NCBI GenBank assembly: GCA_021234155.1
Contig: JAJEKV010000015.1
Coordinates: forward strand, 11,680,101 to 11,744,100
DNA: 64,000 nucleotides
Source of the DNA: Isoetes taiwanensis
Taxonomy: Eukaryota; Streptophyta; Lycopodiopsida; Isoetales; Isoetaceae
Direction of reading: 5' to 3'
Below, piece by piece: positions 1-12,083 of the stretch; positions within the stretch are counted from its first letter, which is position 1; each line of letters begins with the position of its first letter. The notes under the pieces were generated by a model. That model was given only the letters and a program-made list of their open reading frames with translations. It did not search any database and was not told the DNA's origin. The position numbers were made by a program, and so were the translations under genes.

Positions 1-225
1 TTCAGCCCCTTTTACATACCATTGAATATCCATTTCATCATTCCTTGCAACCTTCCAATGAACCCACGACTTTGAGAACCTTAATATACCTCGATTATAC
101 TCTTTAATTGATTCATCTTCCTTTTGTGTGAAATTGGTCCACCTTTCCATAGTCTTATCCTTACCATGAACTTCTTTGATAATTAGCAATGAAAGCCTCC
201 TTTAATTTCGATATGTCATGGTATG
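1..225 (-). pseudogene. LTR-retrotransposon gag fragment (window-edge truncated)
   Basis: Read on the minus strand this stretch encodes a gag-like segment. It contains pieces such as ERWTNFTQKEDESIKEYNRG followed by a short stretch ending in Trp, with Trp/Phe/Gln/Glu spacing typical of the Retrotrans_gag capsid region. The reading needs one frame change near the sequence coding SSW (around 175-185), so it is a broken copy. The rest of the gene lies outside the window to the left. A minus-strand LTR edge and primer-binding-like site at 857-888 fit the same element, because gag would lie downstream of that primer site. The assignment rests on the pattern of the capsid domain; no protease or reverse transcriptase is visible. 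Confidence 0.45.
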
Positions 226-856
226 CAGCCGAGTTTGTGCCCATTCCTCCACTTGAATCTTGTAAAGAACTATGAAACCAAAGCAAATAATCACCCAGAA
301 GGTTACATTCAAGTGGCAATACCCTCAAACTTCAATATGCTTCAAAGGATCCCGATCTACGGATCATCAAACTTTGAAATCCCATTGTCGAAAACCCCAT
401 ACCATAGTGGTAATACAACCATCTGCACACCTCTTCTTGGGTTTCTTGAAATTGGAAAAACGAAATTGAATCTCCCTTCAATTTGAAAAAACGAAATTGG
501 ATTACCTTCTAGATCGGGTAAATGGAATCAAACCTCCCCGATACGAGAATAGACCCGGATCTGCTCCCAAATCTGAAAACGAAATTGAATCTTGATGCAA
601 TTTTGAACCCAAAGATTGACTCACCGGTCCCCTTCTTGTTACGATAGAGCTTGGTGGGATATCCTTCTTACTTCTCTTGGGCATAAAACTATGCTCCCCT
701 TGTCAAATTCACCCCATTAAATCAATTACGGCAAAATTCCCTTTCACACAAGAAATTGCTCCTTTCTCAATGGTGCCGATTCTTTCCGAACTGAACACCA
801 ATACCAATGGTAACAACTCCTTTTTCAATGGAAATTAGGTGCCGATCAATGGTCCG

Positions 857-888
857 CCGAGCATCCGTGGTCGCCAATTGTTAGAGCT
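857..888 (-). other. LTR terminus plus tRNA primer-binding-like site of the minus-strand retrotransposon
   Basis: On the minus strand an LTR-like end (…AGCTCTAACA) is followed after one base by TTGGCGACCACGGATGCTC. The TGGCGACC start resembles the tRNA-Arg-type primer sites of some plant Ty3/gypsy elements. On the plus strand the LTR would begin TGTTAGAGCT at 879. The inverted ten-mer AGCTCTAACA occurs at 3,944-3,953, so an 879-3,953 unit with matching ends is possible but unproven. The gag remnant at 1-225 is in the matching orientation. Confidence 0.35.
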
Positions 889-1149
889 CACGAACTCTAA
901 CCTTGCAAGAAGGATGAAAAACCCAACAATACAAGCTCAATCCATCGTCGAACAAGGCAATGCACAACACAAAGAATCATCATCTCCATAGCTAGATCAA
1001 GAAAATAATCTCCCTCAATACAACCGGTCTCTCTCTCATTTCTTCTCTCTCTCTTTCCGGATAATCAAGAATGATCATGCCCACAATGCATGCGTGCAAA
1101 TATCCCGCGATGCATGTGCGTAATCTCCCTCCATATACGTGATAATTAT

Positions 1150-1245
1150 CTCCTCTACCACCACAATAGTGGTGAGTGTGGTGAGTGGTGGACGAATGTG
1201 GTGAGTGGTGAGTGGTGAGTGGTGAAGAGTGTGGTGAGTGGTGAC
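1150..1245. repeat. degenerate GTGAGTG tandem repeat
   Basis: Roughly 95 bases consist of imperfect 7-base units (GTGGTGA / GTGAGTG), interrupted by GGACGAAT and AGA. It generates His/Thr-rich open frames on the minus strand that are simple-repeat artefacts. It lies in the presumed LTR region. Confidence 0.7.
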
Positions 1246-3200
1246 CACCCCAACATCTACACACAAAAAAATGTGCATCTCACAAACTCACCTCTTCCGC
1301 CAGTAATTCCTTGGGCCATTGTATGACGGATCCCGCGGCCTCTCACCGAGTCTTTTGCTTCTTACATTCGGTCTCATCAAGAGTGCATTCGCATCTAATA
1401 CTTGTATGAATGCGATTTTAGTGTATCCCCCGTTCCATGGCTTCCGCATAGATTGTAGCATTCCGGTTAAACCGGCGGCTCCTCTCCGGCTTGCTACCTT
1501 AGCTCCGTGCTCATCGATCAAATCAACTACTTGCAATAAGACGCTACGTTAGAAAAAAAAAAATAAAGCAAAATTGCGGAGGAGCTTACCGCATCGTAGG
1601 CCATTCCCAAGTAAACTATCGATGCTCGGCTCCCAACACCGAAGTCGCCAATGCCGCAGTTGAAGATAAGCTACACCGGCGCTCACTAAGTCCCACGGAT
1701 GTGATTCAATTTCGAAATGGTGTTTGGTAGGGCTAAAAAGCCGCACCATCTTTGTACCCTTAGCCTTTTTTTTTCTTAAATGATTGTATGTCCCTTAAAT
1801 TCAAAAATTAAGAACACCGGACCTTTTTACGCGGTCCCTAAAACCTCCAAGGCGGAGGAAGCTTAATTTATAGAAGGGTTCGGCGGCAAGAAGATGCGAG
1901 GGCATCTTGCATACGACGACCGTCCAAGAAGTTTAATACGGAGCGGAAGTCCGGTTCTAGCGGCAAAGAAGAGGAAAAGACAAAGGCTCAGGTGAGATGT
2001 GGTTTTTCTTTGGTCGGAATGCCTTTACTATCCCTCCTTTGGTCTTGCAAGATTCACCGAGGACTCACTAGTGATCACCGGGTCAACTCCGCTCTTCGCC
2101 ATCGAGGGATTGGAGACAAGTTTCTTGACACACCGCCAGATTCTTGGTGGTATGTCGAGGTATCAACAAGTGGGAAGGAGAAAGATCTGTTTCTCCACCA
2201 AAGGGATAAGAAGAGCTCCGGAGACAAGTACAAGAAGGTCGGTGTTGTGCTCTCCGCCTCGCGCCGCATTAAGCATCTATCAATGTTTGTGGAAGACCGC
2301 GAGGAAGAGTAAGTTCTACCACACGCAAGAAATTATCGGATTTCAAATTATTCTCACTCTTCAATGAGCAAGTCATACAGGGCAAAAGGCGGGCCTTTTA
2401 AACCGCCGAACCTTGGGTGGAAGGATCCGAAAGGATGAAGGAGGCAGGGACCCTAACATCCGTGGAGCTTTGGAATGGAGATTTCCAGTGAGGGAAAACT
2501 GCTCAACGGGGGAGCTTCACCTCCAAGTGTGCTGAAGACTCTACAACACCTCGGGAAGGGGGGAGGGAAGTTGTGGTTCATAAAGAAAAAAGTGGGACAA
2601 GACCACGATGGAGGAGATGACACCACACGGGAGGAATCGGGATGATGAAGCGAGACGAAGATATGGTCGACTTCACCAGTGTAGATCCGCATGAGCGCAT
2701 CAGGATTTCGCAGAGGGCACGTAAAATGGAGCTACCGCTCGCGATATCCGTTGGGAATAGCAATAAAAGTCCGCCGTTGGACATCGATGCGAAGGTTTGC
2801 GCGGGAGATGCCGCCTTGTTCAACCATTGTGGAATTTAATCAAAGACACACATCTTCGGAGATTCAACCGGGATGGTGCGACATCCGCGCAGATCCAATG
2901 CTGCGGATGTCATACCTTTCAGCCAGATCGACCGGTGAGTTGTTCACCGAAGTCCGAGGAAGACCCGAAGGGAAAAGACATCCTACTCGGTAGTAGACGT
3001 CAAAGATTCGCTGAGGGCGGCGCAAGTATTGCAGACGAGAAGGAGGTGCCGCGAAAGGATCAAGGATAGATATGCCAGCGAAAGCGCGTAGTTCTTACGA
3101 GACGCCAAAGAATCGAACTGGCCAAAGACTAGCCATCGCCAGAAACAATAACAGCGGCGAGTGCGCCTACATAAGGTAAAGAACTCTTCGATTCGGCGGA
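1246..3200. other. stretch without a recognisable gene
   Basis: Short open frames occur on both strands (for example 1,288-1,536 minus and 1,992-2,367 plus), but none shows a family motif I recognise, and they break often. GC content and the surrounding remnants suggest old retrotransposon sequence. I see no promoter or RNA gene here. Confidence 0.4.
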
Positions 3201-3953
3201 AGTTGCCGACTCAGCGAGTCGAAAGCCCCAAGATCCTATCATTTCATCGTTTTCAGGCTTTCGCGAAGTCGAAAGCCGTGGGGAACACGTAAAAGTCAAG
3301 TGATGCGGAGCTTTCTCGAGCGAAGTCGAAAACCCATAGAAGTAAAAGAAAAGGTAACATTCAAGGACTTTCGACTTCGCGAAGCCGAGAAACCCCTACG
3401 TAAAGAACATTCGAGATTAATGGTCGATTTTATCGAAAAGCATCGAGCCTTCCCATCCTTTCTTCCTCGGCCTCTTTGGGCAATGTCGCTTAGTTTCTAT
3501 TCTGTTGCATCGTTCAAGAGGCGACAAGAAAGGATTTGGGAATGATGAGCTTTGCCCCGCCTTCACTCTCGACCATGTTCTCTCCTCTCTCCGAGGGTAT
3601 TCAGCGAAGTCGAAAAGTCCCCTTTGAATCTTCTTCCTTGTGTCCTTCACTTTCTAGGCTTCAGCGAGTCGAAACCCCAGTGGCAATAGAGAGAACACTG
3701 AGATTAGTGGTCGAAGAGCAAAGCATCGAGCCTTCCCAATCGGCCTTCGCAATGTCGTAAACTTAGTTTATATCCTAAGTTGCATCGTCAAGAGGCATGA
3801 AAGCAAAGATTTGGAATTGTGATGCTTCGCCTCGCCTCCGACTCTATGTTTTCCTCTCTTGTGGGCATTCTCGATTGCTGGAGTCGAAACCCCCGTGATC
3901 CTCCTATTTAGTGTTTACTTCTGGGTGTTAGTAGATACTTTCAAGCTCTAACA

Positions 3954-5869
3954 TTGGGACATTTACTAAATGCAGCGGTATCGACGGATCATACCGACTA
4001 AGAACAGGTGGAAAGCATTGGGTTGTCCTCACAATTTAAAGGAAACAGTGGCTCCCTGATAAGTGGAAGACCTTTGAGAAACTATGCGGATATGTTCTCA
4101 TTGAAGGCCGTGAAGATGAAGATGGGGAGGATGTAGAGGAAAAGAAGAAGAGAACACCAAGAAAGGGCGGGGAGTCTCTCGCACTAATATGATCTCATAC
4201 CGCTGGCCTGGGAGAAATGGACCGAGATATGGGCTCAATGGACAAGAGGCAAGTCTGAAGGACAGCAATGGGGAATTTCCATGCAAGCCGGACCCAAAGT
4301 TGTTCGACAGCAATTTATGAAAAGGATATTGGGCCGACCGACAAAGGAAACGCTTGATCTACGGGGCGTAATCCCGGATGAAACAATCTCGCTAAGGAAA
4401 AGTAGAAGCTCAAAAATGCAGGATGCAAAGGATTATGCCACACTCCTAAAGAGACGGCGCATGTTGGAAGAAGGCATCACTGAAGTTCGCAGAATGTTGC
4501 TTCCAATGAATACCATGACTTTGATTATTACAAGGAAAAGGCTGCCCTTGATGAGGAAGACATGAAGGAATTGAACCGCCTATGTCAACCCTACATCAAC
4601 ACCAAGCTAAAGCTGCAACGCCAAAACCCTTCCCTTCCCTCAACGTGCTATGGCAATTCTCAAGAGGAAGCTTGGATTCAGGGTGTGGTCCCATTTAAGG
4701 CCGATGATAGCTCCCCATTCTGGTAACATTGGGACACAAGGGGATTTGGTGGTGCAGGAACTGCACGGGCCCGTGGCACTATTTGCCATCAATATGATTG
4801 AAGACCCCCACCCTTTTTTATGAGAAAGTCGACATAGAGCAAAGTGGTACAAGACGTATGCGGACATGACCGACACGGATACTTTCGGTTTTTGTCTTTT
4901 GCATGCCGCAAAAATGACAACCGCCGTCTCCCAAATACTGATATTAACTTCACCAACAAGATCTTGTACTCCATACCAGCTTGAACATGAGTGTAGACTT
5001 GGCTTGCCAAGGCACCAAGCTTTGCCAATATAGTTTTGGTTTTGGTTTCAAGATGGGTGTAGACACGGACAAGTGGTAGTCTAGCGAACATCATTATCTG
5101 AAATGGGTTCATGATTTCTCTCAAGCTGGATGGAACCCCCGGGCATTTATGGAGGGATGTGCCATCGATGGACAAAAGTCAAGAATGATGGTGCGACAGG
5201 TCCCTATACATAGAATTTCTATCCGACCAAGGGTTATCAAGTACTTCTTAACCCGGTCGAGGAAGATCAAATTGTATCGCGAAAGTGGTACATGAATGGA
5301 ATTTGTTCTCTCAGGGGGCTATCTTTGTTTGGAATGAAACCTATATCCGTGGTTGGAAATAAGGACATGGTTGAAACCATTCGGTCATACCGGATCTCGC
5401 TTCATGAGCATTTCAAAGGGAGGAAGACAAATGGAAGCAAAGATGGGACGATGATGACGAAAGACAAACCCGAGAGCGAGGGAGAGAAACTTGACGGAGG
5501 CGAGAATCTCGAAAGGTTTAGACCAGAATCTTTGCGGAACAAATTCTTGAGAATCTGAAATTGAGGTGAGTTCACTTTGCTGCGTCGGGTGTTTCTCGGC
5601 TTCGAAGTCGAGAAACCTTTCCATTCTCGACTTCGCGAAGTTGAGAAAAGTTTCCTATTCCACATCTCTCATCATTTCGGGAACATCGAACATAGCGATT
5701 CCGGATCATTGTCAATATCTAGTGGCGGTTCACGTCGTGAGGACACCGTACACCCAAAGACAATCAAGAGCAAGAACCGCGACGGGCTTTAAAAGGACCT
5801 GAAAAATTAATGATCGCGATATGGATCCCGACGAATCGAAATATGGGTCGAGCCAAACTCCAAATGGGT
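3954..5869 (+). other. coding-like but unrecognised tract
   Basis: Several plus-strand frames (4,281-4,565 and 5,292-5,558 are the longest) are rich in Lys, Arg and Glu and can be linked only by several frame changes. No conserved domain is evident. The stretch lies immediately upstream of the FCP1-like remnant and between the two clusters of the palindromic repeat, so it may be the 5' part of the same gene or element. Confidence 0.25.
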
Positions 5870-6425
5870 CCCAAGCTTGTAATATTTGACGCCAATGGAG
5901 TATTAGCTGCAGTATACCGATATAAAGACGTCCTTGGAGCTTAACACCTGCTTGACCCTAATTTAAAACGGAGCATAAAATCCTCGTATCCAGGCCTAGA
6001 GCAAAGGAAATTGTTAAATGGTGCACAGGCGGGGGATTGAAGTGGCCATATGGTCTTGTATGGCAAAGAAAAATATTGTCAATGTTCTTGGTGTTCTCAG
6101 CCTTCCAGGTTTGAAGTTCAAGTTTGTTTTAAAGTTTAAAAGGGTCGAGCATGTGTCAGGATCTCGATCCAGCCATCACAAAGGGGAAGCATATTATGGT
6201 GAAAAGGCGACGAGTTTATGAACAATTCCAGGACTTTGGGAAACACAACACGCCCGATCATAAACACTCCCTACAATTGCTATCATAACTTCGTGAGAAT
6301 ACAATCATTGCTACAAGACTTATCGACCCGGAGAAGAGTATGACGGATAGGTGGTTGTCTTTCGAACTTTTTGTTTGTCTTGGGCTAATCCCTCTTTGCC
6401 ATTCTTGTGGTCGATGTGATTAGCA
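5870..6425 (+). pseudogene. FCP1/NIF-like HAD phosphatase domain remnant
   Basis: A plus-strand reading gives KLVIFDANGVLAAVYR (5,873-5,920), which has the layout of the HAD/FCP1 nucleophile motif (hhhhDxNGhL). After a gap come RPRAKEIVKWC (about 5,990-6,022) and EVAIWSCMAKKNIVNVLGVL (about 6,041-6,100), matching the family's RPGxxEFLxxxxxxFEVAIWSS block. A later short piece near 6,225-6,255 (FGKHNT) fits the conserved end of the fold. The pieces are in different frames and stop codons interrupt them, so no intact enzyme is encoded. Known plant members are CTD/NIF-like phosphatases. The domain sits inside a repeat-rich region and could be a captured gene fragment or a gene decayed in place. 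Family membership is pattern-based. Confidence 0.4.
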
Positions 6426-6850
6426 ACTATCCAGGAGGGCCTCAAGGAACCCGATCGAGAGTCACTACGATCATGAAAGCTATGGGCGACAAATATTTTG
6501 GTGATCAAGAAGAGTGACCTCTGCTTTTCGATAGTCAAAATTGTGTGAATATTGTAAAGAAACGCGGAAAAAGAAATGTACTATATTTTGTAATGAATAT
6601 ACATGTATATTGAGTTGCTGGCTTTCTCATTTCGCGAAGTCGAAAGGCATGCTGTCCCTGCTGATGAAACCATTTGTATGTTTGTTTGTGTGACTGGATC
6701 GACGCCATAATCTATTACGATGTATTGGTTGTATATTGGGTTTTCTGGGCCTTTTCGACTTCAGCGAGTCGAGAAAGACACTACTCTTTCACGTGATTGG
6801 ATGCACTTATATGGAATGAATGCTCTATTGTAATTTGATTTCACCATTCT

Positions 6851-7753
6851 TTTCTTCTTTTTTTTTTTTTTTTTTGAAGAATATAAGAATATATTAAACC
6901 ACTAGAATGCGATCAAGTACAATGATAAGTGTGGTGCTAAGAAATGGCGCCCATCATGATCCACAATCTGGTAGGAATGTCGACCAAATTTCCCCGCTTA
7001 AGCAGTACCCGGACAAGCTTGAGACTTGGTACCGCCACAACTTATGCCTCAAGATCGAACCAACCCGAAAAGGCTAACTTGCGCATTGCGAAAGACCTTC
7101 GCCTCGGTCTTTCCAAATCAGCCACAAAAGCCAAGCTCGCATAAATGGAGCAGCTGGCAAGCAGCCTTTGCCCAAGCTAGGAAAGGACTCCCGGGACGCA
7201 TAATGAAGTCCCAGCAGGGGGGCTCTCACCCAGGGACCAAGCTGCCCCTACCTCATTGCATAGGACAAAGCGGTGCTCAATGGTCTCCACGTCGCCTCCC
7301 ACATAAAGGGCATGTTTCCTACCTTAGGCTTGAACCTTGGACTCGGACATTCACCACGAGGCTCACGGTGCAAGATGCGCCACAAAAGGGTGCAGTTTTT
7401 AGGGAGGGCAATGTATTCCGCCCACTTCCACATGGCGGGCCACTTACTCCTTGGAAGCTTAAGTGACCACTTATCCGGCGGCAGCGCACGGTCTGAAGCG
7501 CTAGGAGCATTCTTTCTTCCTTTTGACTAATGGCAACCGTAATTGTTAACATAGACTCTCCTTGCTCCAGGTGGTTCGTGCACAGATCCGGACACCGGCC
7601 GCAGTCCCGTTCGGCATCAGACCGCCTGGGCCAGCGGTCATCCCGGCCATACAGATACCGTTCGGGCACGAGGATCCGCTCACGCCACACTCTTGCCGGC
7701 CTTTGGGATAAGGTTGCTTCGTGAATGCGGGACGCCTTATGCACCTTTCGGGA
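6851..7753 (-). mobile_element. 3' part of an L1-type LINE, cut by the CACTA element
   Basis: A run of T at about 6,851-6,875 is the poly(A) tail of a minus-strand non-LTR element. The next several hundred bases closely match the 3' end of the LINE at 38,361 onward (shared tail AATATATTAAACCACTAGAA and the zf-RVT-like stretch). Minus-strand frames here include LSFQG, then a Trp-rich and Cys-rich segment typical of the region after reverse transcriptase. Further from the tail (beyond about 7,500) the two copies diverge strongly, so they may be related subfamilies. The copy is interrupted at 7,754 by the CACTA element. The sequence resuming at 12,084 may be its continuation, but I could not confirm this. 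Confidence 0.7.
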
Positions 7754-8699
7754 CACTACAAGAGAATGGAGTTATAGTGTCAATGCTCGTGTCATGACAT
7801 AAGAGTAGTGACAACTTTATGACAATCACTATTTTCTTGTCACCAAAGTGGTTCTCTTTGTGTCAAAATTGTCAATGGAATAGCAACAAGCTCTTTGTCA
7901 AAAGCAACGACAAATTTTTGTCAAGTTTATTATGCATTTTAAAACCATTGTCGCGATAAGGTTTTTAACAATCTTGCAACTATATTATGACAAACTTGCT
8001 TAAATCTTACAACAAAGTACCATTCAATTTTGTATCTAATATTTCAAAATTTTGTTGACATTTTGACATCATTATATGATAAAAGTTTATAACAACCCTA
8101 TCCAACTTTTGTGTATATTGGAGGGGAATGCAAGTTTTGCTACATATTAGAATTGATAAACACACTCTTGGCTTTGTGATTCAAAATAAGTTCCTCACTT
8201 ATTGGCTCGCAAAGTCATCATCAAGTTTGTTCTCACCCGCATTAACCATACATTGACATTTAGGCCCCAAGACACCAACCGTAAATCAACACACTACCTT
8301 TCATGAACTTAAACATGGTATAATTCTACATATCATTATTGCTAAAGCGTAAGCAATTGCCAATACTTATGTGATCTTCAAATTTGTTGTAGTCCAAACA
8401 TTCTTTACATGATTAATCATATATATACCATCCATACTATATGAAATTTAGTGACCAAGCCAATCCCTTGTGCCATCTTATAAATTTGTTTTATTGTTCA
8501 TCCAAAAATAAGCCCATATTGGGTCATAGTTAAGCATAAAATTGGATTATCATGTATAAACGATGGATACACCAAAATGTGCAAGTACATGCATGTCGGT
8601 TCGATCAAGCGAAGCCGAACCCAACACATGCGACCATAACCCAACAACAAGAAACCAAATTTAGTCAAGAAAGGCGGACAAGGAGCAAGGGTTGTATGC

Positions 8700-9560
8700 G
8701 GAATGGAGCTTCTGATTGAGCTGCTCCAAGCAACTCTTGCATCTTCACGGAACAAAATCCAAAATACAAATCTAAAGTGGTTGTGCATTCAAATTAAAAT
8801 CAGGATAAATATTCTCAATGGAATCGGGGGCAAGAATACCAATAATGCATGCAACTCCACAACAACAAAAAAACCCTTTCTAAATGGCGCAGACTTATCC
8901 AGGTGTGCTCCTCGGAATCCCCATGAAAACCAAAATCGGTGCAATCAGGCGGAGAAACTGAGACACAACCTAAAAAGTAAAGCGGATGGCGACTACTGCG
9001 CAATCTTGGGACCACGGTAATCTCTGCAGTTCATGAGCACGCATGCCCAAGATTTGGAAATCAGGGGATCAGTCCGTGATAAAAAGGGAAACAAGTTGCT
9101 TTCCAAAAATTTACTATGTCCAACATTCTAAAAAAAAGCCATTCCAAACCGTTCAACAAAAAGCCCAATTCAAACCATTGAAAAAACCTTGCAAATCATC
9201 TATAGCAAACCTTAATGGTCTCTACTACGTGGAAGAGGATAAAGATTTTCAATTTCAATGTCAATGGTCTCTACACTATGTGGAAGAGGATAAAGATTTC
9301 CAATTTCAATGTGTGGGCGCATGAAATGTGTTGCCCAAAGAACCGCATCCCATTCCCCGCTCACTTAGGGTTCGAAGTTCTTTGACTATGGTGGGAATGG
9401 AATTTCCTCGAAAGAGCTTGATGAAACTATTTACGTAATAACCCGTCTTCAAATCCGGCATTAACTTAGGAGCGGGAAGACTCTTTGGTGGTGACAAAGT
9501 AACGATTTTGGCTGACTCCGCTATGGCCGAGGTAACATCTTGTTTTGTTTTGTATGTACC
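8700..9560. other. CACTA interior: GC-richer segment with small ORFs, origin unknown
   Basis: This part of the CACTA interior has higher GC and slightly longer open frames (8,703-9,020 plus, 9,043-9,324 plus, 9,306-9,497 minus) than its AT-rich surroundings. That is the usual look of captured gene fragments, but I recognise no protein. The remaining interior (about 8,060-8,700 and 9,560-11,640) shows no gene. Confidence 0.3.
9214..9311 (+). repeat. 49-bp tandem duplication inside the CACTA element
   Basis: Two near-identical 49-base units (9,214-9,262 and 9,263-9,311) begin AATGGTCTCTAC and contain GTGGAAGAGGATAAAGATTT. In one plus frame both encode YVEEDKDFQFQC. The period is not a multiple of three, yet the frame is regained because of small differences between the copies. 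Confidence 0.8.
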
Positions 9561-12083
9561 GGATTTCTTTGCTAGCTTTTTCTGAACTCATTGAAATAGA
9601 TATTTTTTTTGCTCCTCTCTCGCGTAAATAGCGGGCAATGCGCGGGCCGTTGCTAGTGCAACCATTGTTTTTATTCTATGCGGTCGATGTGGACCCGAAC
9701 TAGCTTTGACTAGGGATTAAAATAAGATGAGTATTTACATTTGCATTCTTTTTAACCATAATCTCCTCCTCACGGCTTCTCATGTTTGTTTTACATAACT
9801 CAAAAGATACAAGTTAGCTTTTGGAGGTATTAAAAGATCTAAATAGAAAGCCAAGGTATTTATCTATCCCTGTTTAGTTATATTTTTTAGAATATCGCTC
9901 CTCACGACATCTTTAAACAATTGTTCTAGCAAGCAAAAGGTGGACTAGGCATTATAAACCTCTTTCATTGGTAAAAGCTCTTTTCGTTAGGTGTAATGAA
10001 GTTTAATGGTTCCCTAGTCAGACTCTTTAACAAATATCATTGAACATCTCTATCTTTGTGATTCCATATGGAATTTAGTTAGCAAAATCCACTAGTGTGC
10101 TTAAGTTGAGTTAAATATAGCTAGTAGTTCGTTAGTGTCTTTATGTTGATTAAATTATCGCTTTCGCCAAACATGCCGACAACACATGTGGCCTAGACCT
10201 GTCCAAAGTTCAGCTCCAAAGAAATTTTGGTCATCAATATGAAGGATAATGCAAAGTCCAAAATCACGCTCACAAGAAGAATATTCCTTGATTTTTACAT
10301 CTTTATGCGAATTGGTGGTTGACATCTATGATGCGATATGCAAAAGTTTTGCGGTTCAAGGGCAATCAATCTGCTTTGCCGGTTTAAGAACTTACGGTTT
10401 GGACCATGCAAGGCATCCCGACTGCCATTGCGTCATACACGTAAGATCCGAATCTATACTAGAGCTGCTTGAGAAAAGGGTTTACTATATTTATATTGGT
10501 CCGATCTTGCATAGGGTTTCTATTTCGCTATAAACTAAATGGTCAATTAGATCCAATTTAAGCCATCTCCATAGCTTCTTCAATCGCCATTGTTTCTCCA
10601 TCCATTAGGGTTATCTTATATAGATTTTCATAAATTACACTATCCACATTGCTATTTTCCCTAGATATTATGTAACATCGCTGAGTTGAAATGTGGATTA
10701 GCTCAACAAATTGATAGTATTTATGGATAAACCCTAGCTACGAAATCATTGTTATCTAGAATGAGCTTGTTGGTGGTAACATCAACATTAGGCTAACATC
10801 TAGAATGATTGTCCACTAACCTTGTTGTTGCTAACATCAAATTGAATAAGTTTGTGATTATTTGACTCATAAAAAACCGGACAAGTCATTATTTATGTCT
10901 CACTTTAGATTCCATAATTTCTTACATATTAAACTAGGTTGAGGGAAAGTAAATATGAAATTGGAATTGAAGCACTTGAAAGCTCGCATTGTTCTTAAAA
11001 GAGTAAAATTGTTGACTATCGCATTCAAGATGTTTTTAGAAATCTTAATATGAGTTTTTTTTTTAATTACAACATAGAGCGTTGGACCATGTCAAAGGAA
11101 CAAGCCCAAGTATCGGTTTAAGATGAAATTGGGAAAGAAGTTATGAACATGGTAAGTGGCCATACTATTTTTATTTAATTTATGTTAATCTTACATTCAT
11201 GCAATATGCCTACATTGATAATTGACTCACGATAACTAATAGCGAAAATTGGAAATTCCATTGTCCCATATGCTTTTAATGCAATTTACTTATATCAAAA
11301 TTGTTAAATTTAGAGCTAAGTTTGCATTGAACTAATCGAGAGGACGAGCAATGGTACAAAAGAAATGAAGTTGAAGACATTCAAGATACTTCTAAAATGG
11401 AGATAATCTTAAAGTTAAAAGATGTAATTGCTGCTTATGAATGGAGGCAATTGAAATTTATGACAAGATGAAAAACATAAACTCAATGCTATATTTCCGT
11501 GTTGATTATGACTCACGGTTGATAATTAATAATGAGAAATGAGTTCCTTTCTCTTTAAACCATATAATTTAATCCTTTTTGGATTGTTGAAAATTTATTG
11601 TTGCAGTACATTTAGAACTATAATTTGTTGCAATGAATGTTCAAATTAGGCATGATGTTACGTTGTCACTATTTTACAAATGGTGTGCATGAAGTTTGTT
11701 ATTCTTCTTGTAATTTGGACCAATGTTTAATACAAAGCTTGTCACTAATCATTACTTACTATTGATGAAAAACTTCGTCATAAAAGTCACAATGAGATTC
11801 TTGTCATTAAAGACCATTAACATTCTTGAAATAACAAGAATGCTAAATTGATATATAATAAGTGATGTTAATTTGTCATTATCTGGCGTTGTAAAGTTTG
11901 TTGGAAACTCTATTAGTGTCAACATTTATGATAAAATTTTTTTGTCATGATCTTGACACAATGGATAATCAGTGACCAATGATGGCGTCTAAATATAGTG
12001 TCGAGGGGTTATGTCGACTTAAGATATATTGGGTTCTCTTTTGTGTCAAAAATGTATATACCTCCCATTCTCTTGTAGTGGGA

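Larger units (their letters stand above)
3200..6785. repeat. dispersed palindromic repeat family, about 11 copies
   Basis: A motif built of two complementary arms, TTTCGACTTC and GAAGTCGAAA, joined by GC or AGC, recurs near 3,202, 3,256, 3,309, 3,368, 3,601, 3,659, 3,868, 5,592, 5,624, 6,627 and 6,755. Most copies are imperfect (one arm shortened, or GAGTCGA for GAAGTCGA). Copies cluster at 3.2-3.9 kb and 5.6-6.8 kb on both sides of a coding-like core. Such an arrangement resembles subterminal binding-site arrays of DNA transposons, although no terminal repeats were found. Confidence 0.7.
7754..12080. mobile_element. complete non-autonomous CACTA (En/Spm) transposon
   Basis: The element begins CACTACAAGAGAATGG at 7,754 and ends with the exact reverse complement of those 16 bases at 12,065-12,080. 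It is flanked by a 3-base target duplication GGA (7,751-7,753 and 12,081-12,083), the size used by CACTA elements. Both subterminal regions (about 7,780-8,060 and 11,640-12,060) are dense in TTGTCA/TGACAA motifs, as expected for transposase-binding arrays. At 4,327 bases it has no transposase: no open frame above about 105 codons occurs and none resembles TnpA or TnpD. It would need proteins supplied from elsewhere. The interior is AT-rich and may include captured host sequence (see 8,700-9,560). Confidence 0.92.

Noticed and set aside
992-1278. His/Thr-rich small proteins on the minus strand
   Set aside because: They are translations of the GTGAGTG simple repeat.
1319-1552. Short ORFs at 1.3-1.55 kb on both strands as genes
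   Set aside because: They are mutual antisense shadows without recognisable motifs, and the minus frame (1,288-1,536) matches no family I know.
879-3953. One complete 3-kb LTR or transposon bounded by TGTTAGAGCT / AGCTCTAACA
   Set aside because: The ten-base inverted ends match, but no target duplication, polypurine tract or second LTR could be shown, so it was kept only as a possibility.
3200-6785. CRISPR-like array of palindromic repeats
   Set aside because: Spacing is irregular (tens to hundreds of bases), the copies are imperfect, no cas genes are present and the genome is eukaryotic.
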